A stretch of 31,839 bases of DNA from an uncultured Clostridia bacterium. GTDB lineage: Bacteria > Bacillota > Clostridia > Christensenellales > Aristaeellaceae. Where the stretch lies: contig CALCTW010000008.1 of assembly GCA_937907055.1 (NCBI GenBank), positions 1 through 31,839 of the forward strand, in the 5' to 3' direction. Positions 16,517 to 23,605 of the stretch are shown here, in pieces. The notes under the pieces are model-generated. The model had not been told where the DNA came from, did not search any database, and saw only the letters and a list, made by a program, of their open reading frames with translations. Made by a program: the position numbers and the translations under genes. Each line of letters starts with the position of its first letter. Within the stretch, counting starts at the first letter, position 1.

Positions 16517-16556
16517 AAAACAGCTGTGCCGGCATATGATCCGGTACAGCTGTTTT
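16517..16556 (+). terminator. Terminator behind the PreA-like gene, copy 2 of the repeated hairpin
   Basis: AAAACAGCTGTGCCGG pairs with CCGGTACAGCTGTTTT, a 16-bp stem with a single G-T wobble around the 8-base loop CATATGAT. The A and T flanks make it usable in both directions. Confidence 0.85.
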
Positions 16557-16598
16557 AGCGTGCTGAGGGTGAGTATAACGGCGTGAAGGCGGAAGAAA

Positions 16599-16855
16599 AA
16601 CGGCGCGAGGATTCACGGGAACCATATTCAGGACCGTGTGAAACAGCAAAGGTGATAACAGGCACCGCGCGTCATGATCATCCAGCCGGACAGCCGTATG
16701 GGATGATGACCGGTGATCAGGGATCAGTCAAAATATTTTCTGAGGGGCCAGGCATCGCGGAAGTCAAAGCGCTTTTCAAAAAAGCCGCTGCACTTACCGA
16801 TGATGAAGCCATTGAGCAGGGCGCACACGACCGTACCGGCCTTGACACCTTGAAA
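16599..16855. repeat. Direct repeat copy 1 (257 bp) flanking the AT-rich island
   Basis: It matches 17956-18212 in the same orientation without gaps and with about a dozen substitutions (roughly 95% identity). The last 90 or so bases next to the island are identical apart from one base. It contains the 3' end of the YczE-like gene and its downstream sequence. Confidence 0.9.
16724..16855 (-). pseudogene. Orphan 3' fragment of a YczE-like gene
   Basis: The minus-strand reading GVKAGTVVCALLNGF through DAWPLRKYFD and TGA corresponds to the last 43 residues of the intact gene at 18081-18764. Its visible difference is conservative (WPL versus WPF), and the other substitutions are mostly silent or in the non-coding part. 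No start codon or upstream part is present; the lipoprotein gene abuts it directly, so it is a remnant and not a gene. Confidence 0.85.
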
Positions 16856-16859
16856 TTCC

Positions 16860-17276
16860 TTATTCTATCGAAATATAGATTCCAAGTCCCCCTTCAGATG
16901 CAGAAATACTCAAAATCACATTATCTTTTTTTAAGACAACACCAATTGCAACATCTTCTTTTTTATCAAGAACGCTATGATATCCTAAGTCTTTTAATCC
17001 CTCTATATATTTTCCTGCTTCTTCCATGCTTATATCAGAATAGAAAACTGCGTATTTTCCATTATCACTATCATCTATCACATAATCAGCAATTCCGAAA
17101 GAAGGCTTTATGATATTATCAGTGAATCTGTTTTCAGGCCACTCAGCTATTTCTACTATTCTTTCTTCAAGATTCGTATTTGATTTATTCACTTCATTCT
17201 TTGGTAAACCACAGCCCGTCATTAACATCAGCGTAAAAAAGCACAACAATAACAAAATGCTCAACTTACTCTTCAT
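16860..17276 (-). CDS. Small lipoprotein in the AT-rich island
   Basis: This 138-residue protein has a lipoprotein signal peptide: a basic start, a hydrophobic stretch and the lipobox LMTGC, placing the lipidated cysteine near residue 22. The mature domain is acidic and about 115 residues long, with a segment resembling small sequence-repeat proteins (EEAGKYIEGLKDLGYHSVLD). I do not recognise the family. Its start overlaps the end of the upstream XRE regulator gene by 11 bases, so the two are translationally coupled. Base composition is clearly AT-rich compared with all neighbours, which suggests acquisition by transfer. Confidence 0.85.
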   Translation of the reverse strand: MKSKLSILLLLCFFTLMLMTGCGLPKNEVNKSNTNLEERIVEIAEWPENRFTDNIIKPSFGIADYVIDDSDNGKYAVFYSDISMEEAGKYIEGLKDLGYHSVLDKKEDVAIGVVLKKDNVILSISASEGGLGIYISIE

Positions 17277-17820
17277 CTTTCTTCCTCACATTCTCTCTGA
17301 ATAATCTTACAAATAGAAATCCTCCAACTGTGACCAATACTGTGCCAATCACTAATATTGACATTGAAAGCATATTGGGGCTTGTTGACTCAATATAGAT
17401 ATTAGTCAGTGCATCAGCTTGTCCAATAATACCCGATGAAGAAACCTTCTTACTTATAATAAATCCGATATCACAAATAATGAACCCCGACACAATCAAA
17501 AGAATGGCTCTTATAAATCTTCGTTTTAGTCTGTTTTTTTCATAATCTGCAATAATTATTGAAGCTTCTATCGCATTATCTGCTTCTTTATGTGTTATTT
17601 CTTCCTTGTCACTGATTCTACATTGTATAACTTCCATAAGGCTTAATCCAAACACTTTAGAGATATCCTCGAACTTTGACACCTCCGGAAGACAAAGCGA
17701 GCGTTCCCACTTACTAACAGCAGCGGTAGACACATTTAATTTTACGGCAAGTTGCGTCTGTGTCATATTTTTTCTTTTTCTTAGGTCTGTTAAAAACGGT
17801 CCGAATTCTTGTGGTACCAT
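17266..17820 (-). CDS. XRE-family HTH regulator with two membrane helices
   Basis: This 184-residue protein starts at the ATG at 17820, which has a near-perfect GGGAGGTGAT site; the upstream GTG at 17829 lies inside that site. An N-terminal Cro/C1-type HTH occupies about residues 7-60 (LRKRKNMTQTQLAVKLNVST, then AAVSKWERSLCLPEV). A charged linker follows, then a hydrophobic helix (FIRAILLIVSGFIICDIGFI), an external segment of about 30 residues, and a second helix (MLSMSILVIGTVLVTVGGFL). A DNA-binding domain tethered to the membrane and encoded with a lipoprotein suggests envelope-signal-responsive control of its own operon. The gene is AT-rich. Confidence 0.9.
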   Translation of the reverse strand: MVPQEFGPFLTDLRKRKNMTQTQLAVKLNVSTAAVSKWERSLCLPEVSKFEDISKVFGLSLMEVIQCRISDKEEITHKEADNAIEASIIIADYEKNRLKRRFIRAILLIVSGFIICDIGFIISKKVSSSGIIGQADALTNIYIESTSPNMLSMSILVIGTVLVTVGGFLFVRLFRENVRKKDEE

Positions 17821-17848
17821 TCTTATCACCTCCCAAGAAAAAATACCA

Positions 17849-17869
17849 TTTCACTAAATATTAGTAAAA
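17849..17869. promoter_or_regulatory. Inverted-repeat operator candidate for the XRE regulator
   Basis: TTTCACTAA and TTAGTAAAA form 9-base arms with one mismatched pair around a 3-base centre, located about 30 bases upstream of the regulator start. The position suggests autoregulation. Confidence 0.6.
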
Positions 17870-17955
17870 CGACCTATGGTTGAATTGTAGTAGAATCAAG
17901 TTTTATCGTATGTATAAGCGGTTAATTCTAATATTTCTGCTGCACCCTCTTGCAG

Positions 17956-18212
17956 AACGGCGCGATGCTTCATGGGAACCATATTCAGGACCGCGTGAAA
18001 CAGCAAAGGTGATAACAGGCACCGCGCGTCATGATCATCCGGCTGGACAGCCGTATGGGATGATGGCCGGTGATCAGGGATCAGTCAAAATATTTCCGGA
18101 ACGGCCAGGCATCGCGAAAGTCAAAGCGCTTTTCAAAAAAGCCGCTGCACTTACCGATGATGAAGCCATTGAGCAGGGCGCACACGACCGTACCGGCCTT
18201 GACACCTTCAAA
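17956..18212. repeat. Direct repeat copy 2 (257 bp), overlapping the intact YczE-like gene
   Basis: It is the partner of 16599-16855. It comprises the last 44 codons of the YczE-like gene and about 125 bases beyond its stop. Confidence 0.9.
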
Positions 18213-18764
18213 CCGCATGAAGCCCATGAACAGGAAGGACAGAATGACCGCCAGCAGACAGCTGCAGCAATCGTAGACAGTCTTCACCTTATGGATGTCC
18301 CATCCGTATTTTGATGACAATTCCTTGACGAACAGTTCGTAGGCTTCCGGCGCGATATAGGTGTGGAAGAGAAGCGACACGCCCACCGACCCGATGCCCA
18401 TGCCGAAAACGAAATACACGATCCGCACGGCGAGACCGGGGGTCGGCAGGAACGAGAAGACAGCCATCATGGCATCCAGAATGAGCCCGTAAAGCACCGC
18501 TGTGACGAATGAAAACAGGAACTTTCGCTTAAAGCGGCGCAAAACGAGCGTGAGCAGCAGGATGAGGACCGCCTGCAGGCAGTATTCCGCCATGCCGAAG
18601 GTGAACCACGGCCAGAAGGCGGAAAGCTTCAGATAGACCAGATAAGCCGGCGCTACGACCATGGACATGCCGAGATCCGCCTTTTCCATGAAGACTGTGC
18701 CGACCGCGAGGATCACAAGGCCCAGGAGATACGCCGCCTCCGAGTAAAAATGATTTTTCTTCAA
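18081..18764 (-). CDS. YczE/YitT-like integral membrane protein
   Basis: This 227-residue protein starts with TTG at 18764, chosen because GAAAGGAG lies five bases upstream. It has at least five hydrophobic helices (about residues 8-25, 33-50, 58-76, 82-105, 112-135, plus 168-210). The early motif GTVFMEKADLGMSMVVAPAY is typical of the YczE/YyaS/YitT-like membrane family of unknown function. It lies 88 bases after birA on the same strand and may be cotranscribed. Its 3' end is duplicated at 16599-16855, on the other side of an AT-rich island. Confidence 0.82.
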   Translation of the reverse strand: MKKNHFYSEAAYLLGLVILAVGTVFMEKADLGMSMVVAPAYLVYLKLSAFWPWFTFGMAEYCLQAVLILLLTLVLRRFKRKFLFSFVTAVLYGLILDAMMAVFSFLPTPGLAVRIVYFVFGMGIGSVGVSLLFHTYIAPEAYELFVKELSSKYGWDIHKVKTVYDCCSCLLAVILSFLFMGFMRFEGVKAGTVVCALLNGFIIGKCSGFFEKRFDFRDAWPFRKYFD

Positions 18765-18851
18765 AGGGACTCCTTTCAGATGCTGACGTTTGATACAGAA
18801 ACGGCAAAAGATTTGATTTTTGACTGATAAAAAAACTATACGGAACAGGAG

Positions 18852-19592
18852 TTACAGCACAGCGGCGCCGTGCAGCGATACCTCGCCCGTGAACAGCCTT
18901 CTTTCCATGCCGTCCCCGTCCCGCACAAGCAGCGCGCCGTCATCATCCACACCGGTCACAAGCAGCGGCTCGCCCTGATAGACGACCGTTTTGCCGATGA
19001 GGAACATCTTCTGCCGGTAGTACGACATCGCGGCGGCATGATCCTCCGCAAAGGTGATCAGATGCCGGGCGACCGTGCCGCACAGCACATCACGGGAAAT
19101 ATCGCGGTCGATGGCAATGGCTGTGTTCCGGATCGCCTCCGGGAACCCATCCCGCGGCGTACGGACATTGATGCCGATGCCGATCACCACGCCCTCTCCG
19201 GCTTTTTCGCACAGGATGCCGCAGACCTTTTTCCCCTCCAGATAGACATCATTCACCCACTTGATCACGGGGGCATGATCGGTCAGTTCACCGATGGCGG
19301 CGCATACCGCGCAGGCGGACGCGATGGTCATCTCCAGCGCGGCCATGGCTGAGGGCGTTTTCAGATACAGGCTCATATACAGCCCGGTATCCGCCGGAGA
19401 AGAAAAGCTGCGGCCCAGCCGGCCTTTGCCGCCGGTCTGACGATCCGCCACGATCAAAATGCGATCCTCCGCGCCGCTTCGCGCCATCTCCTTCAGGGAG
19501 TCATTGGTGGAGGTGATCGACTCGTACACAAATACATTCCTCAGATCGAGGCATCCGTTCAATATCACTTCGCTGTCCAGATCCTTCAGCAT
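18852..19592 (-). CDS. birA: Biotin--[acetyl-CoA-carboxylase] ligase, class I
   Basis: This enzyme activates biotin with ATP and attaches it to carboxylase carrier domains. I chose the ATG at 19592 (247 residues) because AAGGAGG lies nine bases upstream, and because the other ATG at 19631 sits inside the -10 box of the gene's own promoter. The catalytic core shows ESITSTNDSLKEMA, the biotin loop GGKGRLGRSF, the lysine strand IKWVNDVYLEGKKVCGIL and GIGINV, followed by the short C-terminal SH3-like domain. There is no N-terminal winged helix, so it is a pure ligase and not a biotin repressor. Confidence 0.94.
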   Translation of the reverse strand: MLKDLDSEVILNGCLDLRNVFVYESITSTNDSLKEMARSGAEDRILIVADRQTGGKGRLGRSFSSPADTGLYMSLYLKTPSAMAALEMTIASACAVCAAIGELTDHAPVIKWVNDVYLEGKKVCGILCEKAGEGVVIGIGINVRTPRDGFPEAIRNTAIAIDRDISRDVLCGTVARHLITFAEDHAAAMSYYRQKMFLIGKTVVYQGEPLLVTGVDDDGALLVRDGDGMERRLFTGEVSLHGAAVL

Positions 19593-19629
19593 CGCGCCCG
19601 TCCTCCTTCTCCGAACAAAATCCTGTATC

Positions 19630-19657
19630 ATTTTAATGCTCCGCGCGTTTTTGTCAA
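19630..19657 (-). promoter_or_regulatory. birA promoter
   Basis: Minus strand: perfect TTGACA (19657-19652), 16-base spacer, TAAAAT (19635-19630). It is divergent from the trmO promoter, with the two -35 boxes only 12 bases apart. Confidence 0.85.
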
Positions 19658-19669
19658 TCCCGCCTTCTC

Positions 19670-19698
19670 TTGAGCATCCCTGCCGCCTATGCTATAAT
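19670..19698 (+). promoter_or_regulatory. trmO promoter
   Basis: TTGAGC (19670-19675), 17-base spacer, TATAAT (19693-19698). The leader to the trmO ATG is only about 18 bases and contains GGAGG. Confidence 0.85.
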
Positions 19699-19722
19699 CG
19701 CGGTATCGGAGGTATCAGAGCC

Positions 19723-20400
19723 ATGTTTGAAATGCACCCGGTTGCGGTGATCCGCAACGATTTTGATGAAAAATTCGGGATCCCGCGCCAGAGCGGCATG
19801 CTGAACGAAATGAAGAGCGTGATCGAATTCGCGCCGGAATACAGATCAATGGATGCCGTGCGCGGCATGGAGGGTTACAGCCACCTGTGGCTCATCTGGG
19901 TGTTTGATAAGAATAACCCCTCCGGAAAAAAGCTGACCGTGCGTCCACCGCGCCTGGGCGGCAATACCCGGATGGGCGTATTTGCCACCCGTTCCCCCTT
20001 CCGGCCCAACCCGATCGGACTGAGCTGTGTGCGGCTGGAGGAGATAAGGAAAAACGAGAAGGGCGAGCCCGTGCTGATCGTAAGCGGCGCGGATCTGTGC
20101 AGCGGCACCCCGATACTGGATATCAAGCCCTATGTGCCCTATTCCGACAGCCATCCGGACGCGCTGAGCGGCTTCAGCGTGAATGAGGAAGGGCATGTGC
20201 TGGCGGTGCGCTGCGACGAAAAGCTGCTCAGTGGACTGCCGGAGGAAAAACGCGCGACGCTTCTGCGCCTGCTCTCCTACGACCCCCGTCCGGCCTACCA
20301 GAGCGATGACCGGGAATACGGCATCACCTTCGCGGGGATGAACATCCGTTTTTCCGTAAAGGACGGCACCCTGACGGTGCTCAGCGCCGCTCCGGTATGA
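19723..20400 (+). CDS. trmO: tRNA (adenine(37)-N6)-methyltransferase TrmO
   Basis: This 225-residue protein belongs to the TsaA/UPF0066 family, which N6-methylates t6A37 in ANN-decoding tRNAs using S-adenosylmethionine. The start ATG at 19723 follows the promoter and a GGAGG site. Diagnostic segments are YSHLWLIWVFD, the family signature GVFATRSPFRPNPIGLS, and DIKPYVPYSDSHPDA. A C-terminal extension (DDREYGITFAGMNIRFSV) completes the usual bacterial length. It is transcribed divergently from birA and has no gene close behind it on the same strand, so it is likely monocistronic. Confidence 0.94.
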   Translation: MFEMHPVAVIRNDFDEKFGIPRQSGMLNEMKSVIEFAPEYRSMDAVRGMEGYSHLWLIWVFDKNNPSGKKLTVRPPRLGGNTRMGVFATRSPFRPNPIGLSCVRLEEIRKNEKGEPVLIVSGADLCSGTPILDIKPYVPYSDSHPDALSGFSVNEEGHVLAVRCDEKLLSGLPEEKRATLLRLLSYDPRPAYQSDDREYGITFAGMNIRFSVKDGTLTVLSAAPV

Positions 20401-20471
20401 CGCGTGTCTTTGCCGGAAACAGGGATCAGGCCGGGATCATACGCGGAATAACAAAATGTTAAAAATCATAG

Positions 20472-20500
20472 TTGACTTTGTAATATTATTGTAATATAAT
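20472..20500 (+). promoter_or_regulatory. Strong promoter of the SH3b wall-protein gene
   Basis: TTGACT (20472-20477), a 17-base AT-rich spacer, TATAAT (20495-20500). The leader to the start codon is about 100 bases; I see no clear regulatory fold in it. Confidence 0.88.
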
Positions 20501-20608
20501 TTCCGTGGTGTATTCTATTTATTTCTCCTGATACGCTTCGCTTGCGGACGGTTTTTATCGCGCAGGCGGCAAATAGACCCGATATCATTTCCGGTGAGGT
20601 GTACATCT

Positions 20609-23416
20609 ATGAAGAATCGAAAATTCGGCACTGGTCTGCGCGCTGCGATCCTCGCGTTCCTGATCGCGGTGATTCTGTTCGTATTGCCTGTGCTGACCGG
20701 CTCCGCCGCGCAGGCCGCGTCGAATTCCTATGTGAAGACGAATCAGGCCTCCGTCAATTTCAGAAAAGGAGCAAACCTGTCCTCCGACGTGTGGGCATCC
20801 CTGCCCAGCGGCTGGGTGCTGAAGTATAACGGCACCAGCATCAAGGACGGCGGCTATACCTGGCTGAGCGTGACCGCCAATATTCCCGGACATCTGTACA
20901 CCAACTATTCCGGCTATATTTCCTCTTCCTTTGTGACCACGCTGACCACCGCGGAAGCCAACCAGTGGGAGAGCTACCCCGTGCAGAAGGGCTGCACCCC
21001 CAGCCCCGTTCCGGCGGTATCCGGCAGCTATGCCATCATCACCGCGGACGGCGTTAACATGCGCTCCTACGCGCCCGGCGGCGATGTGATGTGCGTGATC
21101 AAGCAGAATGTGGTCGTGCGCGTCATCAGCGCGCCCACCAACAGCTACGGCTGGTTCTATATCAACTACAACAATATGAACGGCTATGTGTGGAACGAGT
21201 TCGCCCGTCTGCTCACCGATGAAGAGCTGATCCAGCGCGGCCTGATGACCGCCACGCCCTCCTTCGTGACCGCGACGCCCACGCATTCCTCCGGCAGCGG
21301 CGACGGCATCTGCAAACTGGCCAAGGACGCTGTTCGTTTCCGTTCGACCCCGAACGGCAATATCATCGCCACCCTTTCCAAGGGCACCACGTTCACCTAC
21401 TGGGGCACCGGCACCATGGGCAGCGACGGTTATCTGTGGTTCCAGGTCTCCTACAACGGCACGATGGGCTATGTGCGTAAGGACATGCTGACCTTCCTTG
21501 ATCCCAGCGGCAAGGTGACCACGGCTCCCACCATTTCAAAGAACACCCCCACTCCGGCCCCCACCACCACGGTGATCCCGGACGCGACCGAGTATGTGAT
21601 CCTGACGGCCGGCGGCATCAACTTCCGCAGGACCGCGGGCGGTGACATTCTGGGCCGCCTTGACAAGGGCACGATCCTGCCCTATCACGGCACCGACAAC
21701 ACCGGCAAGTGGGCGCTGGTATATTCCAATATCTATGGTCTTGGCTATGTGAGCACCGATTATACCAAGAAGTATAATCCTCCCGGCAGCAACACACCCA
21801 CGCCCGCGCCTGTCGTGACGCCCACCCCGGCGCCTCTCACGAACGGTTATGTGCTGATCACCAAGAACGCCGTCAACCTGCGCGCGCAGACTTCCACCTC
21901 CTCCAATGTTGTGGCGCAGCTGAGCAACGGCACGGTCTGCTATCTGACGCAACCGCCGATCATGTCCGGCAGCTATATGTGGTATCCCGTGCGCACCATG
22001 AATAACTTAAACGGCTATGTGCGCGGCGATGTGGCCTATGTGCTGGCTGACTGGCAGGTGCAGTATTATCTGCAGCACGGCGTTGTGCCCACGCCTTCCG
22101 CCGGACCTACCTCCACCCCCAGCGGCAACAGCCCGTATATCCGCATCACAGCTTCCGGCACGATCAATGTGCGTTCCTCTTCCACCACCACCAGCAGCGT
22201 GGTCGGCACCACCTCCAACGGACGCGTGTACAAGTATCTGGCCACCGCCAAGGTCGGCAGCTACACCTGGTACAAGATCCAGTACACCTCCTCCAAGGTG
22301 GGCTGGGTGCGCAATGATCTGATGAAGGTAATGAGCTGGGCGGAATATTACGCCTGGGCCGGAACCGCTACCCCCACCAAGGGCAACACCGTATCCCCCG
22401 TGATCACACCTTCTGTGACCTCTCCCTATTCCTCCGATCTGAGCGATATGGCCGTGACCACCGTTGAGGGCCTGAATGTCCGCAGCGGCGCCGGTACCAG
22501 CTTTACCCGCGTGGGCAACATCAGCGCAAAGGGCACTTATGTGACCTACCTGCAGAAGTCTTCCACCGTGGGCAATGAGACCTGGTACTTTATCGAATCC
22601 GGCAATATGCAGGGTTGGGTCCTCAGCAAGTACATCAACATCTACACCAACCGTCAGAAGACGGCTTACCTGCAGAGCGGCGATCCTTATGTGATCCCCG
22701 AAGCCAGCTACACCACGCTGAGCCTTGGCAGCACCGGCAATGCCGTGACCGTTCTCCAGAAGGAACTGGTGACCAAGGGCTACCTGAGCGCCGCTGATGT
22801 GACCGGTCAGTACCTGAGCAGCACGGTGAACGCCGTGAAGCAGTTCCAGGCTGCCAAGGGCCTGACTGTGGACGGCATCGCGGGTGACGCCACCCAGCAC
22901 GCGCTGTTCAACACCGTTCCCGCCGGCTCCAATCAGGGCAGCACGGTCATTCCCGACCTGAAGCCCGTTGAAATGGTCGACTGGGTGACCGGTGATATCC
23001 AGAAGGTGTGGCTGAAGGGTGAAACTGCCATCGTCACCGATGTTGAGACCGGCCTTTCCTTCCGCGCGAGGCGCTGGAGCGGCGGTCTGCACGCTGACGT
23101 TGAGCCGCTGACCGCGGCTGACTCCGCTGTGATGTGCAAGATCTACGGCGTTTCCATCGCCCAGGATATCGCGGACCTGAATCTGTATCAGCGTCATCCC
23201 ATCTGGGTCACCATCGCCAACCGTACCTTCGCGGCTTCCATGTATGGCTGCCCGCACAACTATCCCGAGGGAGACACGATCCCCGATAACAACTTCTACG
23301 GTCAGTTCTGCATTCACTTTGTGAACAGCCGTGTCCACCGTACTGAAAAGATCGATGCCGATCATCAGGCCGCGATCAAGTATGCTTATCAGCACAGCAT
23401 CAGCGGACAGAAGTAA
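20609..23416 (+). CDS. Large secreted cell-wall protein: seven SH3b repeats, PG-binding domain, conserved C-terminal domain
   Basis: This 935-residue exported protein starts at the ATG at 20609, seven bases after GAGGTG. A signal peptide ends at AAQA near residue 36. Seven bacterial SH3 repeats follow (roughly 40-110, 144-208, 232-298, 328-388, 413-482, 508-575 and 612-682), most with the N-[VFL]-R core (VNFRKG, VNMRSY, INFRRT, VNLRAQ, INVRSS, LNVRSG) and separated by Thr/Pro linkers. A PG_binding_1 domain lies at about 700-765. The last 145 residues form a domain often seen at the end of clostridial wall proteins, with conserved GLHADVEPLT, YGCPHNYP, NNFYGQFCIHF and DADHQAAI. No known catalytic triad is evident, though the conserved His/Asp residues could bind metal or act catalytically. 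It is strongly promoted and strongly terminated. Confidence 0.9.
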   Translation: MKNRKFGTGLRAAILAFLIAVILFVLPVLTGSAAQAASNSYVKTNQASVNFRKGANLSSDVWASLPSGWVLKYNGTSIKDGGYTWLSVTANIPGHLYTNYSGYISSSFVTTLTTAEANQWESYPVQKGCTPSPVPAVSGSYAIITADGVNMRSYAPGGDVMCVIKQNVVVRVISAPTNSYGWFYINYNNMNGYVWNEFARLLTDEELIQRGLMTATPSFVTATPTHSSGSGDGICKLAKDAVRFRSTPNGNIIATLSKGTTFTYWGTGTMGSDGYLWFQVSYNGTMGYVRKDMLTFLDPSGKVTTAPTISKNTPTPAPTTTVIPDATEYVILTAGGINFRRTAGGDILGRLDKGTILPYHGTDNTGKWALVYSNIYGLGYVSTDYTKKYNPPGSNTPTPAPVVTPTPAPLTNGYVLITKNAVNLRAQTSTSSNVVAQLSNGTVCYLTQPPIMSGSYMWYPVRTMNNLNGYVRGDVAYVLADWQVQYYLQHGVVPTPSAGPTSTPSGNSPYIRITASGTINVRSSSTTTSSVVGTTSNGRVYKYLATAKVGSYTWYKIQYTSSKVGWVRNDLMKVMSWAEYYAWAGTATPTKGNTVSPVITPSVTSPYSSDLSDMAVTTVEGLNVRSGAGTSFTRVGNISAKGTYVTYLQKSSTVGNETWYFIESGNMQGWVLSKYINIYTNRQKTAYLQSGDPYVIPEASYTTLSLGSTGNAVTVLQKELVTKGYLSAADVTGQYLSSTVNAVKQFQAAKGLTVDGIAGDATQHALFNTVPAGSNQGSTVIPDLKPVEMVDWVTGDIQKVWLKGETAIVTDVETGLSFRARRWSGGLHADVEPLTAADSAVMCKIYGVSIAQDIADLNLYQRHPIWVTIANRTFAASMYGCPHNYPEGDTIPDNNFYGQFCIHFVNSRVHRTEKIDADHQAAIKYAYQHSISGQK

Positions 23417-23436
23417 GAAGTAGAACAATTTTCCTG

Positions 23437-23468
23437 CCGCGCCGCGAAAACGGCGCGGTTTTTGTTTT
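23437..23468 (+). terminator. Terminator of the SH3b wall-protein gene
   Basis: CCGCGCCG pairs with CGGCGCGG around CGAAAA, followed by TTTTTTGTTTT. Confidence 0.95.
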
Positions 23469-23472
23469 GCCG

Positions 23473-23490
23473 AAACAGTTTCAATTTCAA
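23473..23490. repeat. 18-bp shared motif, copy 1
   Basis: AAACAGTTTCAATTTCAA lies upstream of the BspA-like gene, preceded by CG so that GAAACAGTTTC is a perfect palindrome. An identical copy is found at 27872-27889 upstream of the paralogue pair. Confidence 0.75.
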
Positions 23491-23605
23491 ACAGGCGTTT
23501 CTCATGCCCTTCCCATTTTTCGTGGCGAATCGATGAAAAATATGTTATACTGTCATCAGAATGCAGACAGTAACTGCCGGAGGCAAAACAATAGGAGGAA
23601 CAACG

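Noticed and set aside
16599..18212. Insertion sequence or transposon
   Set aside because: No transposase or integrase gene and no terminal inverted repeats are visible, and the flanking direct repeats (257 bp, not identical) are far too long for a target-site duplication.
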